Origin: Micromonospora coriariae
GTDB taxonomy: Bacteria; Actinomycetota; Actinomycetes; Mycobacteriales; Micromonosporaceae
Length of the DNA stretch: 64,000 bases
Direction of reading: 5' to 3'
Assembly (NCBI RefSeq): GCF_900091455.1
Contig: NZ_LT607412.1
Coordinates: 124,001 to 188,000 of the forward strand
In this document: piece after piece, positions 51,609 through 59,860 of the stretch
Layout of the letters: the number at the start of each line of letters is the position of its first letter
Position numbering within the stretch: position 1 is the stretch's first letter
Translations under genes and position numbers: made by a program
Notes under the pieces: model-generated
What the model was told of the DNA's origin: nothing
The model's database searches: none
The model's input: only the letters and a program-made list of their open reading frames with translations

Positions 51609-52343
51609 ATGGGAAAGCTTGACGGCAAGGTAGCGGTCATCACTGGCGGCACCACCGGCATGGCGCTGGCCGGCGCCAAGCTGTTCGTCGACGAGGGAGC
51701 GCACGTCTTCATCACCGGCCGCCGCCAGGACGCCCTGGACGAGGCCGTGAAGCAGATCGGCCACAACGTCACCGGCGTCCAGGGCGACGCCGCCGACCTG
51801 GACGACCTGGACCGCCTGTACGACACCGTCAAGCGGGAGAAGGGAAGCCTCGACGTACTGTGGGCCAGCGCCGGCGGCGGCGAGCCCGCCCCGCTCGGCG
51901 AGATCACCGAGGCCCAGTTCGACACCTGGTTCGGGCTCAACGTTCGGGGCACCCTGTTCACCGTCCAGAAGGCCCTCCCGCTCTTCAATGACGGCGGCTC
52001 GATCTTCATGACCGGCTCCAACGCCTCCCTCGGCGCCTTCCCCGGCTGGAGCCTTTACGCCGGCAGCAAGGCCGTCCAGCAGGCCTGGGCCCGCGTCTGG
52101 CTCAACGAACTGCGCGACCGCAAGATCCGGGTCAACGTCCTGACCCCGGGCCAGGTCGCCACCGCCAAGCAGGAAGAACTGTTCGACGAGGCCACCAAGC
52201 GCCAGTTCGAGTCCCTCATCCCCCGCGGCCAGATGGGCCGCCCCGAAGAAATCGCCACCGTCGCCCTGTTCCTCGCCTCCAACGACTCCAGCTACGTCAA
52301 CGGCCTGGAACTGGTCGCCGACGGCGGCACCACCGCCATCTGA
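51609..52343 (+). CDS. Short-chain dehydrogenase/reductase (classical SDR)
   Basis: The 244-residue enzyme has the TGGTTGMA cofactor motif, LWASAGGGEPAPLGEI (NNAG position), SIFMTGSNASLGAFPGWSLY, Tyr-Ala-Gly-Ser-Lys and the C-terminal VNGLELVADGG. It follows AAGGAG. Divergent from the TetR gene, whose twin repeats lie in the gap. Substrate unknown; TetR-SDR pairs commonly respond to reactive carbonyl or antibiotic-like compounds. Confidence 0.9.
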   Translation: MGKLDGKVAVITGGTTGMALAGAKLFVDEGAHVFITGRRQDALDEAVKQIGHNVTGVQGDAADLDDLDRLYDTVKREKGSLDVLWASAGGGEPAPLGEITEAQFDTWFGLNVRGTLFTVQKALPLFNDGGSIFMTGSNASLGAFPGWSLYAGSKAVQQAWARVWLNELRDRKIRVNVLTPGQVATAKQEELFDEATKRQFESLIPRGQMGRPEEIATVALFLASNDSSYVNGLELVADGGTTAI

Positions 52344-52500
52344 ACCACACACCAGGAATGCCCCGGTCGCACCCCACAACAACCGAATCTACCGGCGGAA
52401 GACGACGAGCCGGAGGTGCCGGGAAACGCCGACGCCCGGCGCCTGGCCCGGCACGAACGAGACAGAGCGACACCTTGAGAGCAGGAAGAGAGCACACCTC

Positions 52501-53124
52501 ATGAGCAGCATCACCCTCATCGGTACGGGCAACATGGCCCGTACCATCGGCACGCTCGCGGTGGCGGGCGGCAACACCGTCGAGGTCATGGGACGCGATC
52601 AGTCCAAGGCCGATGACCTGGCGAAGGCTCTGGGCGGTGGCGCGACGACGGGCAAGTGGGGCGACGTCCCGGCCGGGGACATCGTCATCACGGCCCTGTT
52701 GTACGACGGTGTCGTTCCGGTCGTCGCCGAGTACGGAGAAGCCCTCGCGGGCAAGGTCATCGTCGACATCAGCAACCCCTTCAACGCCACATTCGACGGA
52801 CTGGCCCACAGCGAGGAGACCTCGATCGCGCAGGAAGCCGCCAAGGTGGCCCCGGCCAGCGCCAACGTGGTGAAGGCATTCAACACCATCTTCCGTAATG
52901 TCCTGGAGAAGGGCCGGCCCAACGTCTTCCTCGCTGGCGACGATGCGCAGGCCAAGGCGGGCGTAGCGGCATTCATCGAGAGCCTCGGGCTGCGCCCGCT
53001 GGACGTCGGCGGCCTGAAAATGGCGCACTGGCTGGAAGGAGTGGGCGTGGTCACGGTGGGCCTTGCCGGCAACGGGGTCGGCCACTGGGACTTCGCCCTC
53101 GGCGTCAACGAATTCACCGGCTGA
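52501..53124 (+). CDS. NADPH/F420-type oxidoreductase, copy C
   Basis: The 207-residue protein is a near twin of copy A at 48037: MSSITLIGTGNMARTIGTLA, VVKAFNTIFRNVL, SLGLRPLD, MAHWLEG and a Gly-rich VGLAGNGVGHWDFALGVNEF end. It lies 157 bases after the SDR gene. The pair A and C probably arose by duplication within this island. Probably binds NADP(H). Confidence 0.85.
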   Translation: MSSITLIGTGNMARTIGTLAVAGGNTVEVMGRDQSKADDLAKALGGGATTGKWGDVPAGDIVITALLYDGVVPVVAEYGEALAGKVIVDISNPFNATFDGLAHSEETSIAQEAAKVAPASANVVKAFNTIFRNVLEKGRPNVFLAGDDAQAKAGVAAFIESLGLRPLDVGGLKMAHWLEGVGVVTVGLAGNGVGHWDFALGVNEFTG

Positions 53125-53139
53125 GCCCCAGGGCCGAGG

Positions 53140-53295
53140 ATCGGGTGCTCGGCGTGGTGTAACACGAGGATGGCCTGCACGATCGCAGTGGCGCGGTGTG
53201 GGCAACAGCGCCGCTCGGTCAAGATTTTCCGGCTTTTGAGGGTGGCGTTGGCGCGTTCGCCGATGGAGCGGGTCCGGGCGTGGGCGCGCCATCCT
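53140..53295 (-). pseudogene. C-terminal remnant of an IS5/DDE-type transposase
   Basis: The minus strand reads RAHARTRSIGERANATLKSR followed by KILTERRCCPHRATAIVQAI and LVLHHAE. This is the C-terminal signature (RSIGERANATLK, CCPHRATAIVQAIL) of DDE_Tnp-type transposases common in actinomycetes. The N-terminal catalytic part is absent. It shows that an insertion sequence once stood here. Confidence 0.6.
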
Positions 53296-53298
53296 CAC

Positions 53299-53329
53299 CG
53301 GCCGCTGGCGCACTCTGCGCCAGCGGCCG
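53299..53329. terminator. Perfect hairpin next to the transposase remnant
   Basis: CGGCCGCTGGCGCA and TGCGCCAGCGGCCG form a 14-base perfect stem around CTC. It could be a terminator for copy C, or the hairpin end of the decayed insertion sequence. Confidence 0.5.
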
Positions 53330-53715
53330 CCAGCCCACGCCGGAACGGGGAGATCGCCGCCGTGCTGCACCTGACCCTTTCGAATACAAATACCTACCGC
53401 TGAGATTACGTCATTGGATGTCCGATTTTCTCGTTGGCTAGCAATGTTCGACCAACTCGATCTCGCCCCACTCGAATGCGTGGATTGGCCTACCGGCGAC
53501 GCATCACACGAGGTCCGACGGCGAACGTCACCCGTGGAGCATGAACTCCTCGCCACACCGAAAAGGCCCAGACCGGCAATTGGTGTGACCGCTTGACGAG
53601 CGTCCGCTGCCGTGCGGCGACCTGGGCGGCCGTCACCGGTTACGTGACCGGCAACCGGCCACCGGTCAGGGGGCCTCGGCAAACATGAAAATCCATCGGT
53701 TAAACTTGCTCGTCA
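53330..53715. other. Stretch before the osmoprotectant importer operon
   Basis: No convincing gene. The last part becomes AT-rich (aaaatccatcggttaaactt), with a possible -10 TAAACT about 14 bases from the operon's ATG, so the operon promoter is probably here. Confidence 0.4.
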
Positions 53716-54378
53716 ATGACCTTCCTCGACTACATCTCCGGCTTGCCCGCATATCTGGAACGAGAGTGGTCTGACCTACTCGAGCTGACCTTCGAGCATC
53801 TGCTTGTGGTGCTCGTCACAATTGTGTTGGCGACTGTGATCGCGCTCGGGTTGGGTCTGGCAACTTATCGCAATCGAAACGGAGCCAGAGCCGTACTGAC
53901 GGTGACCGGCACGTTCCTGACCGTCCCGTCGTTCGCCCTGTTCGGACTGTTCATACCGATTTTCGGTCTCGGGGCCGTGCCCACGGTCGTCGCGTTGGTG
54001 CTGTACTCACTGCTTCCCATCGCGCGCAACACGATCACTGGGCTGCGTTCGGTCGATCCAGCTATCGTCGAATCGGCGCAGGGCATGGGGCTCTCCCGCC
54101 GCCAACGGCTGCTCCGCATCGAGCTACCGCTGGCCTGGCCGGTCATCATGACCGGCGTACGCGTGTCGACCCTGATGATCGTTGGGATCGCTGCCATCGC
54201 GGCCATCGTCAACGGGCCCGGCCTCGGTGGACCGATTTTCCAGGGGCTCTCGGCGATCGGCACCCAGCGCGGCTTCAACCTTGCCTTCAGCGGAACCCTC
54301 TTCGTGGCGATGCTGGCGCTGCTGCTGGACGGCGTCCTCGGACTGATCTCCAAGTTGACGACATCGAAGGGGCTGTGA
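53716..54378 (+). CDS. Osmoprotectant/glycine-betaine ABC transporter permease (OpuCB/ProW type), first
   Basis: The 220-residue permease has about five transmembrane helices, the first LLVVLVTIVLATVIALGLGL. Characteristic stretches are VPSFALFGLFIPIFGLG and the coupling loop SVDPAIVESAQGMGLSRRQR. First gene of a four-gene operon of permease, ATPase, permease and binding protein. It couples to the ATPase gene by a one-base stop/start overlap. Confidence 0.9.
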   Translation: MTFLDYISGLPAYLEREWSDLLELTFEHLLVVLVTIVLATVIALGLGLATYRNRNGARAVLTVTGTFLTVPSFALFGLFIPIFGLGAVPTVVALVLYSLLPIARNTITGLRSVDPAIVESAQGMGLSRRQRLLRIELPLAWPVIMTGVRVSTLMIVGIAAIAAIVNGPGLGGPIFQGLSAIGTQRGFNLAFSGTLFVAMLALLLDGVLGLISKLTTSKGL

Positions 54379-55574
54379 TGCCTGAGCATGCACAAGGGAC
54401 CGTTACGGCGGCGTCCATCCGCCTCGAGTCGTTGACCAAGCGCTATCCGGGTCAGGCCGAGTCGGCCGTGGACAACATCACCATGGACATACCGGCAGGC
54501 GAAATCGTGGTTCTGGTCGGACCCTCTGGTTGCGGCAAGACCACCAGCCTGAAGATGATCAACCGGATCATCGAGCCGACCTCCGGACGCATCTTCATCG
54601 ACGGCGAGGACGTGACCCACGTCAACGCTGATCAACTACGCCGTCGGATCGGCTACGTCATCCAACAGATCGGCCTGTTCCCGCACATGACGATCGCCGA
54701 GAACATCGGCATGGTGCCCCGGCTGCTCGGGTGGAGCCGGGCCCGGATCTCCGAGCGTGTCGACGAACTGCTGGATCTGGTGGGCATGGAACCGTCGGCC
54801 TACCGTGCGCGGTACCCGAAGGAACTCTCAGGCGGCCAGCGCCAACGGGTCGGGGTCGCCCGGGCGATGAGCGCCGACCCTCCGGTGCTGCTGATGGACG
54901 AGCCGTTCGGCGCCATCGACCCGATCACCCGCGAGCGTCTCCAGAACGAGTTCCTCCGCCTGCAGAGCAACATTCGGAAGACCATCGTCTTCGTCACCCA
55001 CGACATTGACGAGGCGATCAAGCTCGGCGACCGGATCGCGATCCTCACGAAGGGGTCGAAGATCGCCCAGTACGACACTCCCGAAGCGATCCTGACGGCT
55101 CCGGCCGACGACTTCGTCGCGGACTTCATCGGCTCGGGAGCATCGCTCAAGCGCCTGAGCCTCAGCCGCGTCCGAGACGTGGAGCTCAACCAGTGGGCAG
55201 TCGGCCGGCTCGACGACGATCGGGCACACCTGCGCCAGGCGCTCACCGACAGCGATCACGGGTCGCTGCTGTTGCTCGACGAGAACCAACGGCCGGTTCG
55301 CTGGGTCACCGGCCATGACCTGACACGGTCGGGCGAGTCCCTCGATCGGGTGGGGCTTCCCGCGGCGGCCACCGTGGAGCCGCACGCCACGCTGCACGAC
55401 GCGCTCAACGAGATGGTCACCTCGCGGGTCGGGTGCGCGATCGTCGTCGACGACCAGCGGCGGTACCAGGGCATCGTCGACATGCGCACAGTGATGCGCG
55501 CCATCGACGAGATGCGCGAGAGTTCCCGGGCCCGGGACCGGGACACGGCAGGCCAGCGCGCGGAGGCCGGTTAA
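54378..55574 (+). CDS. Osmoprotectant ABC transporter ATPase with CBS domain pair (OpuCA type)
   Basis: The 398-residue ATPase has Walker A GPSGCGKTT (48-56), the LSGGQRQRVGVARAM signature, Walker B VLLMDEPFGAIDP and switch VFVTHDIDEAIKL. A C-terminal CBS pair follows from about residue 265 (for example LLLLDENQRPVRWVTG and VGCAIVVDDQRRYQGIV). The CBS region of this family senses ionic strength. Both GTG 54375 and ATG 54378 are possible; the ATG is preferred after AAGGGG. Confidence 0.93.
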   Translation: MPEHAQGTVTAASIRLESLTKRYPGQAESAVDNITMDIPAGEIVVLVGPSGCGKTTSLKMINRIIEPTSGRIFIDGEDVTHVNADQLRRRIGYVIQQIGLFPHMTIAENIGMVPRLLGWSRARISERVDELLDLVGMEPSAYRARYPKELSGGQRQRVGVARAMSADPPVLLMDEPFGAIDPITRERLQNEFLRLQSNIRKTIVFVTHDIDEAIKLGDRIAILTKGSKIAQYDTPEAILTAPADDFVADFIGSGASLKRLSLSRVRDVELNQWAVGRLDDDRAHLRQALTDSDHGSLLLLDENQRPVRWVTGHDLTRSGESLDRVGLPAAATVEPHATLHDALNEMVTSRVGCAIVVDDQRRYQGIVDMRTVMRAIDEMRESSRARDRDTAGQRAEAG

Positions 55575-55575
55575 G

Positions 55576-56376
55576 GTGGCCATCCCAGCATTCGGGGCCA
55601 GGACCCGCGAGGTCACGCCCGACGCCAACGACCTACTCAACGAGCTCGGCGGACCGTCCCGATTCTGGCGGCGGTTGGGCACTCCGGTGCTCCTCGCCGC
55701 CGTCTGCGTAGCCCTGTACCTCTACGTACGGAACCAGGACCTCGACAGAATCTCCCAGGCGAGCCTCAACGCCGACACGATTCGCGAGAAGCTGATCGAG
55801 CATGTGCAGCTCACCTTCGTCTCGACCCTGATCGTCGTCCTCCTGGCGGTGCCGTTGGGGGTGCTCCTGACCCGCTCAGCGGTCCGCAGGTTCTCCCCGG
55901 TAGTGCTCGCCGTCGCCAACATCGGTCAGGCGATACCGTCGATCGGGGTTCTGGTGTTGATGGCGATCACCGTCGGCATCGGCTTCGGCCAGGCCGTCTA
56001 TGCGCTGGTCATCTACGCCGCGCTGCCGGTCCTGCGTAACACCATCGTCGGCCTGAACCAGGTCGATCGCATGCTCGTCGAGGCGGGCCGGGGAATGGGC
56101 CTGAGCGGCTGGCAGGTGCTTCGCCGCATCGAGCTACCGCTGAGCGTGCCGGTCCTGCTCGCCGGCATCCGTACGGCACTGATCATCAACGTCGGCACCG
56201 CCACCCTGGCGACCTTCGTCGGTGCCGGCGGCCTCGGCTTCCTTATCGACCAGGGGATCCGCTTCGATCGGATGCCCGTTCTCATCACCGGAAGTGTCCT
56301 CACCGCAGTTCTGGCGCTGCTCCTTGACTGGGTGGCCGGAATTGTCGAGGACGCTCTGCGCCCGAAGGGGCTATGA
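55576..56376 (+). CDS. Osmoprotectant ABC transporter permease, second
   Basis: The 266-residue permease has a longer N-terminal part (RFWRRLGTPVLLAAVCVALY) than the first, then about five to six helices and the coupling loop QVDRMLVEAGRGMGLSGWQV. Homologous to the first permease, with which it likely pairs as a heterodimer. The GTG start lies 1 base after the ATPase stop. Confidence 0.9.
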   Translation: MAIPAFGARTREVTPDANDLLNELGGPSRFWRRLGTPVLLAAVCVALYLYVRNQDLDRISQASLNADTIREKLIEHVQLTFVSTLIVVLLAVPLGVLLTRSAVRRFSPVVLAVANIGQAIPSIGVLVLMAITVGIGFGQAVYALVIYAALPVLRNTIVGLNQVDRMLVEAGRGMGLSGWQVLRRIELPLSVPVLLAGIRTALIINVGTATLATFVGAGGLGFLIDQGIRFDRMPVLITGSVLTAVLALLLDWVAGIVEDALRPKGL

Positions 56377-56420
56377 CCTCCGCGGCTTCGTCCTGAGTCG
56401 CTCACTATCTGAGGAGGAAC

Positions 56421-57392
56421 ATGAGGAACACGAACAAGCGAGGCCGTTGGCCGCTGCTCACCGGCGCACTGGCGCTGGTAATGCTCGTCGCCGCGTGCGG
56501 CAGCGACGGCAACGACGATGTCGCGGGCAGCGGAAGCATCGGGGAGAAGTTCGACCTCGGCGGCGCCACGGTCACCGTCGGCTCCAAGGAGTTCACCGAG
56601 CAACTCGTCCTCGGAAACCTGACCAAGCTCGCACTCACCGCCGCGGGCGCCAAGGTGGAGGACCAGATCGGATTGCAGGGCAGTACGACCGTCCGCGCCG
56701 CGCTGACCTCCGGCGAGATCGACCTGTACTGGGAGTATCTCGGTACCGGCTGGGTCACCTACCTGAAGAACGAGAAGGGCATCCCCGGAGCCAAGGCCCA
56801 GTTCGAAGCAGTCCGCGACGCCGACGCGGCCAACGGTGTCACCTGGCTCGACCAGGCCCCGTTCAACGACACCTACGCGATCGCCGCGAGCAACGAGACC
56901 GCCGAGCGGCTCGGCGTCGCCTCGATCTCCGACCTCGCCGCACTGGTCGCAAGCAACCCCGCGGACGCGACCTTCTGCGTCGGCGGCGAGTTCTCCACCC
57001 GGCCCGACGGCCTGCCCGGCCTGGAGAAGGCGTACGGCTTCAAGGTCGCACCGGACAACGTCTCCAACGTGCAGGACGCCCTCGTGTACAACCAGGTCGA
57101 CAAGGGCGAGTGCGCCTTCGGCTCGATCACCTCCACCGACGGTCGGGTGGGTAGCCTCGGTCTCACCGTGCTGACCGACGACAAGCAGTTCTTCCCACCC
57201 TTCAACGGTTCGCTGAACGTCCGGAGTGAGGTGCTCAACGAGCACCCCGAGATCAAGGACATCTTCGCTCCGATCGCGGCGGCCCTCGACGATGCCACGA
57301 TGGTCGCGCTCAACGCGAAGGTCGACGTGGACGGTGAAGAACCGGCGGATGTCGCCAAGACCTGGTTGACCGAGAACGGCTACATCGGCTGA
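56421..57392 (+). CDS. Glycine betaine/choline/carnitine-type substrate-binding lipoprotein (OpuAC/ProX type)
   Basis: The 323-residue precursor has signal and lipobox LVAAC. The mature part shows VTVGSKEFTEQLVLGNL, LTSGEIDLYWEYLGTGW and CVGGEFSTRPDGLPGLEKAY, motifs of quaternary-amine-binding proteins. The QAT box aromatic residues that hold the trimethylammonium group may include the Tyr-Trp pair of DLYWEYLG. GAGGAGGAAC stands 5 bases upstream. Completes a full importer. Confidence 0.92.
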   Translation: MRNTNKRGRWPLLTGALALVMLVAACGSDGNDDVAGSGSIGEKFDLGGATVTVGSKEFTEQLVLGNLTKLALTAAGAKVEDQIGLQGSTTVRAALTSGEIDLYWEYLGTGWVTYLKNEKGIPGAKAQFEAVRDADAANGVTWLDQAPFNDTYAIAASNETAERLGVASISDLAALVASNPADATFCVGGEFSTRPDGLPGLEKAYGFKVAPDNVSNVQDALVYNQVDKGECAFGSITSTDGRVGSLGLTVLTDDKQFFPPFNGSLNVRSEVLNEHPEIKDIFAPIAAALDDATMVALNAKVDVDGEEPADVAKTWLTENGYIG

Positions 57393-57436
57393 CGACCCTG
57401 CCCCGCGGCCCCAACGTCGGGCCACTGTTCACCGCG

Positions 57437-57463
57437 TAGGGGTTCGATCCCCTTCGGGCGCAC
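57437..57463 (+). other. Fragment matching the 3' end of tRNA-Arg (possible attachment site remnant)
   Basis: TAGGGGTTCGATCCCCTTCG followed by GGCGCAC has the T-stem/loop and acceptor strand (CGGGCGC, discriminator A) of actinobacterial tRNA-Arg genes that begin GCGCCCG. No 5' half is present nearby, so it is not a functional tRNA gene. Such 3' fragments are left where integrative elements recombine with a tRNA gene. Confidence 0.55.
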
Positions 57464-57470
57464 AGATGAT

Positions 57471-57508
57471 CAAGGCCGTGACCCGCGCGACCGCGGGTCA
57501 CGGCCTTG
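57471..57508. terminator. Strong hairpin after the importer operon / tRNA fragment
   Basis: CAAGGCCGTGACCCGCG and CGCGGGTCACGGCCTTG form a 17-base perfect stem with loop CGAC, 78 bases past the importer stop. Typical of terminators following actinomycete tRNA genes, and it would also end the importer operon. Confidence 0.75.
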
Positions 57509-57721
57509 GTCGCTTCTGCCGCTTGCTGCCCGCGCGGCGCCCCTGCCCGTCAGAACGAGCCCACCGCTCCGGGTCGTCCCGATCGGCCAGCGGGGGACTG
57601 CCCACCACGAGCGGCCCCTCATAATGCCAACAGCGCTGGACCGGGCATAACGGAGCGTGGCAGGGCCATCCGTTCCACTCACGACGGACGCTGAACTGCG
57701 GGCGGGCGACCGTCGGCCGCC

Positions 57722-58066
57722 CTATTCGGCTCGCCGACCCGAAGCGCGCGAGCCGTACGCCGGGCCGAACACCACCAGCAGCGCCAGGTCCTCGGTCACC
57801 TCGTCGAACCGGTGCTCCTCGCCAGCCGGCACGAAGATCACCGAACCCGGGCCAACCTCGGCCGCGCCGTCCGGAGTCACGATCCGGGCCCGCCCCGCGG
57901 TGACCACGTAGATCTCATCCTCGGTGTGCGGACTCTGATCGTCGAGACCGCCCGTCGGGATGCAGTACGTCCCCACCGACAGGTCCGGCACCCTCAGGTG
58001 CTCCACCCAGTCGTTGACTGCCCCGGCGGGTGCGGTCCACCGGCCCGCTCCTTCGATGATCAGCAT
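57722..58066 (-). CDS. Cupin-fold protein
   Basis: The 114-residue single-domain cupin has TEDEIYVVTAGRARIVTPDG in motif 1 and VGPGSVIFVPAGEEHRFDEV in motif 2, with His in the usual metal position (PHTEDE and EEHRF). Small cupins may act as metal-dependent isomerases, dioxygenases or sensors. ATG start preceded by GAAGGAG on the minus strand. Alone by spacing. Confidence 0.83.
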   Translation of the reverse strand: MLIIEGAGRWTAPAGAVNDWVEHLRVPDLSVGTYCIPTGGLDDQSPHTEDEIYVVTAGRARIVTPDGAAEVGPGSVIFVPAGEEHRFDEVTEDLALLVVFGPAYGSRASGRRAE

Positions 58067-58513
58067 GGCGGAAGCCTAGCCTGGTGCGAATCGCCGGTAG
58101 TCGATCCCGACCCTCGCAAGGGAAAAGGCTCGCGGCCAGGGCGGCGGCGCTCGGCACGCCAGCCGGCTCGCCGGCTGACTGCGCGCCGGGGGCCTGCCGA
58201 CCCCGGACCAGCGGGTGTCACGCTGCCCCGCCGGGAGGGCCGACAGGGCTACGACTGGGGGTACGACGAGCTGCCCCGGCACCGGACGCACCTGCGGGTC
58301 AGCCCGCCGGAGGGCGTCGACGACCCGTTCGGCCTGCTCATGGCGCTCTGCGCTCATCGGCTACCGCGCGCTCCGCGGCTACTAGGTTCAATGACCTGCG
58401 ACCGTCGCCCGGCCAGACCTCGGTCGAGGCGCCCGGGCTGTCGCTCTCTTTTCGGCTGCCCATATGAGTGCACGGCTGATCGTCCGGTCTACCGAGCGGT
58501 CGCGCTCGACGTG
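58067..58513. other. Stretch between cupin and PhzF genes
   Basis: No intact gene. A rightward frame near 58225-58385 reads GYDWGYDELPRHRTHLRVSP and PEGVDDPFGLLMALC, protein-like but without a start or end that makes sense. It may be a gene fragment. Confidence 0.35.
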
Positions 58514-59404
58514 CTACTGACGTCCGGCGTTCTTTTTGGTGTCGGGTTCTGCGGGCCCGGTGCGGATGATGGCTGTTCCGCCGATCCGGGTGGAGATGCC
58601 GTAGGTGGTGGCGGTCGTGGTGGCGCGGACGAGGGAGGGGCGGCCGGCGGCGTGTCCCTGTTCGACCTCGATGCTGTTCCGGGCGTGGGTCGCATACAGG
58701 TGGGCGGCGAGGCAGCCGGTGCTGTTGGCGTTGACGACATCTTCGCCGACGCCGATTGCGGGCGCGAACATGCGGGCGATCGCTCTGTCGCGGACCGGAG
58801 ACCTGGTGTAGACGAAGCAGCCGAGGTAACCCCGGCGGTGGCATTCGGTGGCGAGTCGGGGAAGATCCGGTCGCAGGGAGTGCAGGGTCGGCGCCGTCTT
58901 GACGGGTACCAGAAGTCGTGGTGTTCCTGGCGAGGCGACGCTCGGGCCGTCGTCGGCGGCGATGGCGGCCGGCTCGATGCCGAGGGCGCTGAGGATCTTG
59001 TCGAGATCCTCGGAAACGGTGTTTTGAAGATCAATGATGCCCTGATCGAACCACACCTCGATGCCGTCGTCGCGCTGGATCGCTGTGGTGTCGAAGGTGC
59101 GGCCACCGGTCCGCTGGCGCCCCTGTTGCTTGGTTGTGCCGCGACGGTGTAGCAGGAAGGCTTGGGCGGCGATGGTGCCGTGTCCACAGTTGGTGAGCTC
59201 GCTGTGTGTGGTGAAGAACCGCACGGTGTCCGCCTCGGTGTCCACGAAGGCCGCGTGTGAGGTGCCGACATCGCGCACCACCGCGCGGCGTGCATCATCA
59301 CCGAGCGTGTGGTCATCGATCAGTACGGCGGTGGGGCTGCCGCCGTGTCCGCGGTGCGTGCAGGCGTCCACGATGGTCACGTTGCGGTGGTGGTTGCCGG
59401 TCAT
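58514..59404 (-). CDS. PhzF family isomerase-like protein with altered catalytic residue
   Basis: The 296-residue protein has the two-lobed PhzF layout: GGSPTAVLIDD at the N terminus, FFTTHSELTNCGHGTIAAQA in the middle and GVGEDVVNANSTGCLAAHLY in the second lobe. The strip usually reading LSETAFV reads TSHAAFV, so the catalytic Glu is His50. PhzF itself isomerises a cyclohexadiene in phenazine synthesis; many homologues have unknown substrates. The ATG overlaps the HxlR stop, so both are one transcript. Confidence 0.85.
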   Translation of the reverse strand: MTGNHHRNVTIVDACTHRGHGGSPTAVLIDDHTLGDDARRAVVRDVGTSHAAFVDTEADTVRFFTTHSELTNCGHGTIAAQAFLLHRRGTTKQQGRQRTGGRTFDTTAIQRDDGIEVWFDQGIIDLQNTVSEDLDKILSALGIEPAAIAADDGPSVASPGTPRLLVPVKTAPTLHSLRPDLPRLATECHRRGYLGCFVYTRSPVRDRAIARMFAPAIGVGEDVVNANSTGCLAAHLYATHARNSIEVEQGHAAGRPSLVRATTTATTYGISTRIGGTAIIRTGPAEPDTKKNAGRQ

Positions 59405-59766
59405 GGTGGCGTCGCCCTGTCGGTGATCATCTCGTGGTCGGCGAGGGCGGCGGCCCAGTCGTCGGACCAGCGCACGAGAGGGCGCAGTGCGCGGTAGGCG
59501 TCGTCCCCGAGTGAGGTGAGCGCGTATGCGGTATCCGGGCGCTGCTCGACGAGGCGGGCCTCTGCCAGCTCGGTCAGCCGTTGCCGCAGGACGCTGGACG
59601 ACATGTTGTCACAGCGCTGTTGCAAGGCACGGAAGCCGAGCGGACCGCCTTGCAGTTCCCACACGATACGCAGGCTCCACCGCCGTCCGAAGAGGTCGAG
59701 CGCGGCCATCAGGGGTCGTCCGGTACTCGACCCGCGTACCGGTCTCCCCGGCCTGGGCGCCGCCAT
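59401..59766 (-). CDS. HxlR family transcriptional regulator
   Basis: The 121-residue winged-helix protein has FGRRWSLRIVWELQGGPLGF, RALQQRCDNMSSSVLRQRL and EARLVEQRPDTAYALTSLG, the helix-turn-helix plus wing of HxlR. HxlR proteins sense reactive carbonyls or redox states. It lacks an obvious early Cys. Divergent from the nitronate monooxygenase gene with a 94-base gap, and first of the operon with PhzF. GAAGGGGAC stands upstream of the ATG. Confidence 0.88.
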   Translation of the reverse strand: MAAPRPGRPVRGSSTGRPLMAALDLFGRRWSLRIVWELQGGPLGFRALQQRCDNMSSSVLRQRLTELAEARLVEQRPDTAYALTSLGDDAYRALRPLVRWSDDWAAALADHEMITDRATPP

Positions 59767-59860
59767 CGCGATCCCGTCCCCTTCTCCACCGCTTCTGTTT
59801 CCGATACAGTACCGGGCTCGGATCTGATTCGTTTTCCGAAGCGCTGGAGGAAATTTCGCC

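Larger units (their letters stand above)
57393..57721. other. Stretch after the importer operon
   Basis: It holds the tRNA-Arg 3' fragment and the hairpin described separately. The remaining ~210 bases show no gene. Confidence 0.45.

Noticed and set aside
53414..53596. 60-codon rightward ORF before the importer operon
   Set aside because: No ribosome site, no family resemblance, irregular codon use; probably chance.
57393..57470. Complete tRNA gene
   Set aside because: Only the T-arm and 3' acceptor strand fit; no D-arm, anticodon arm or 5' GCGCCCG strand is present.
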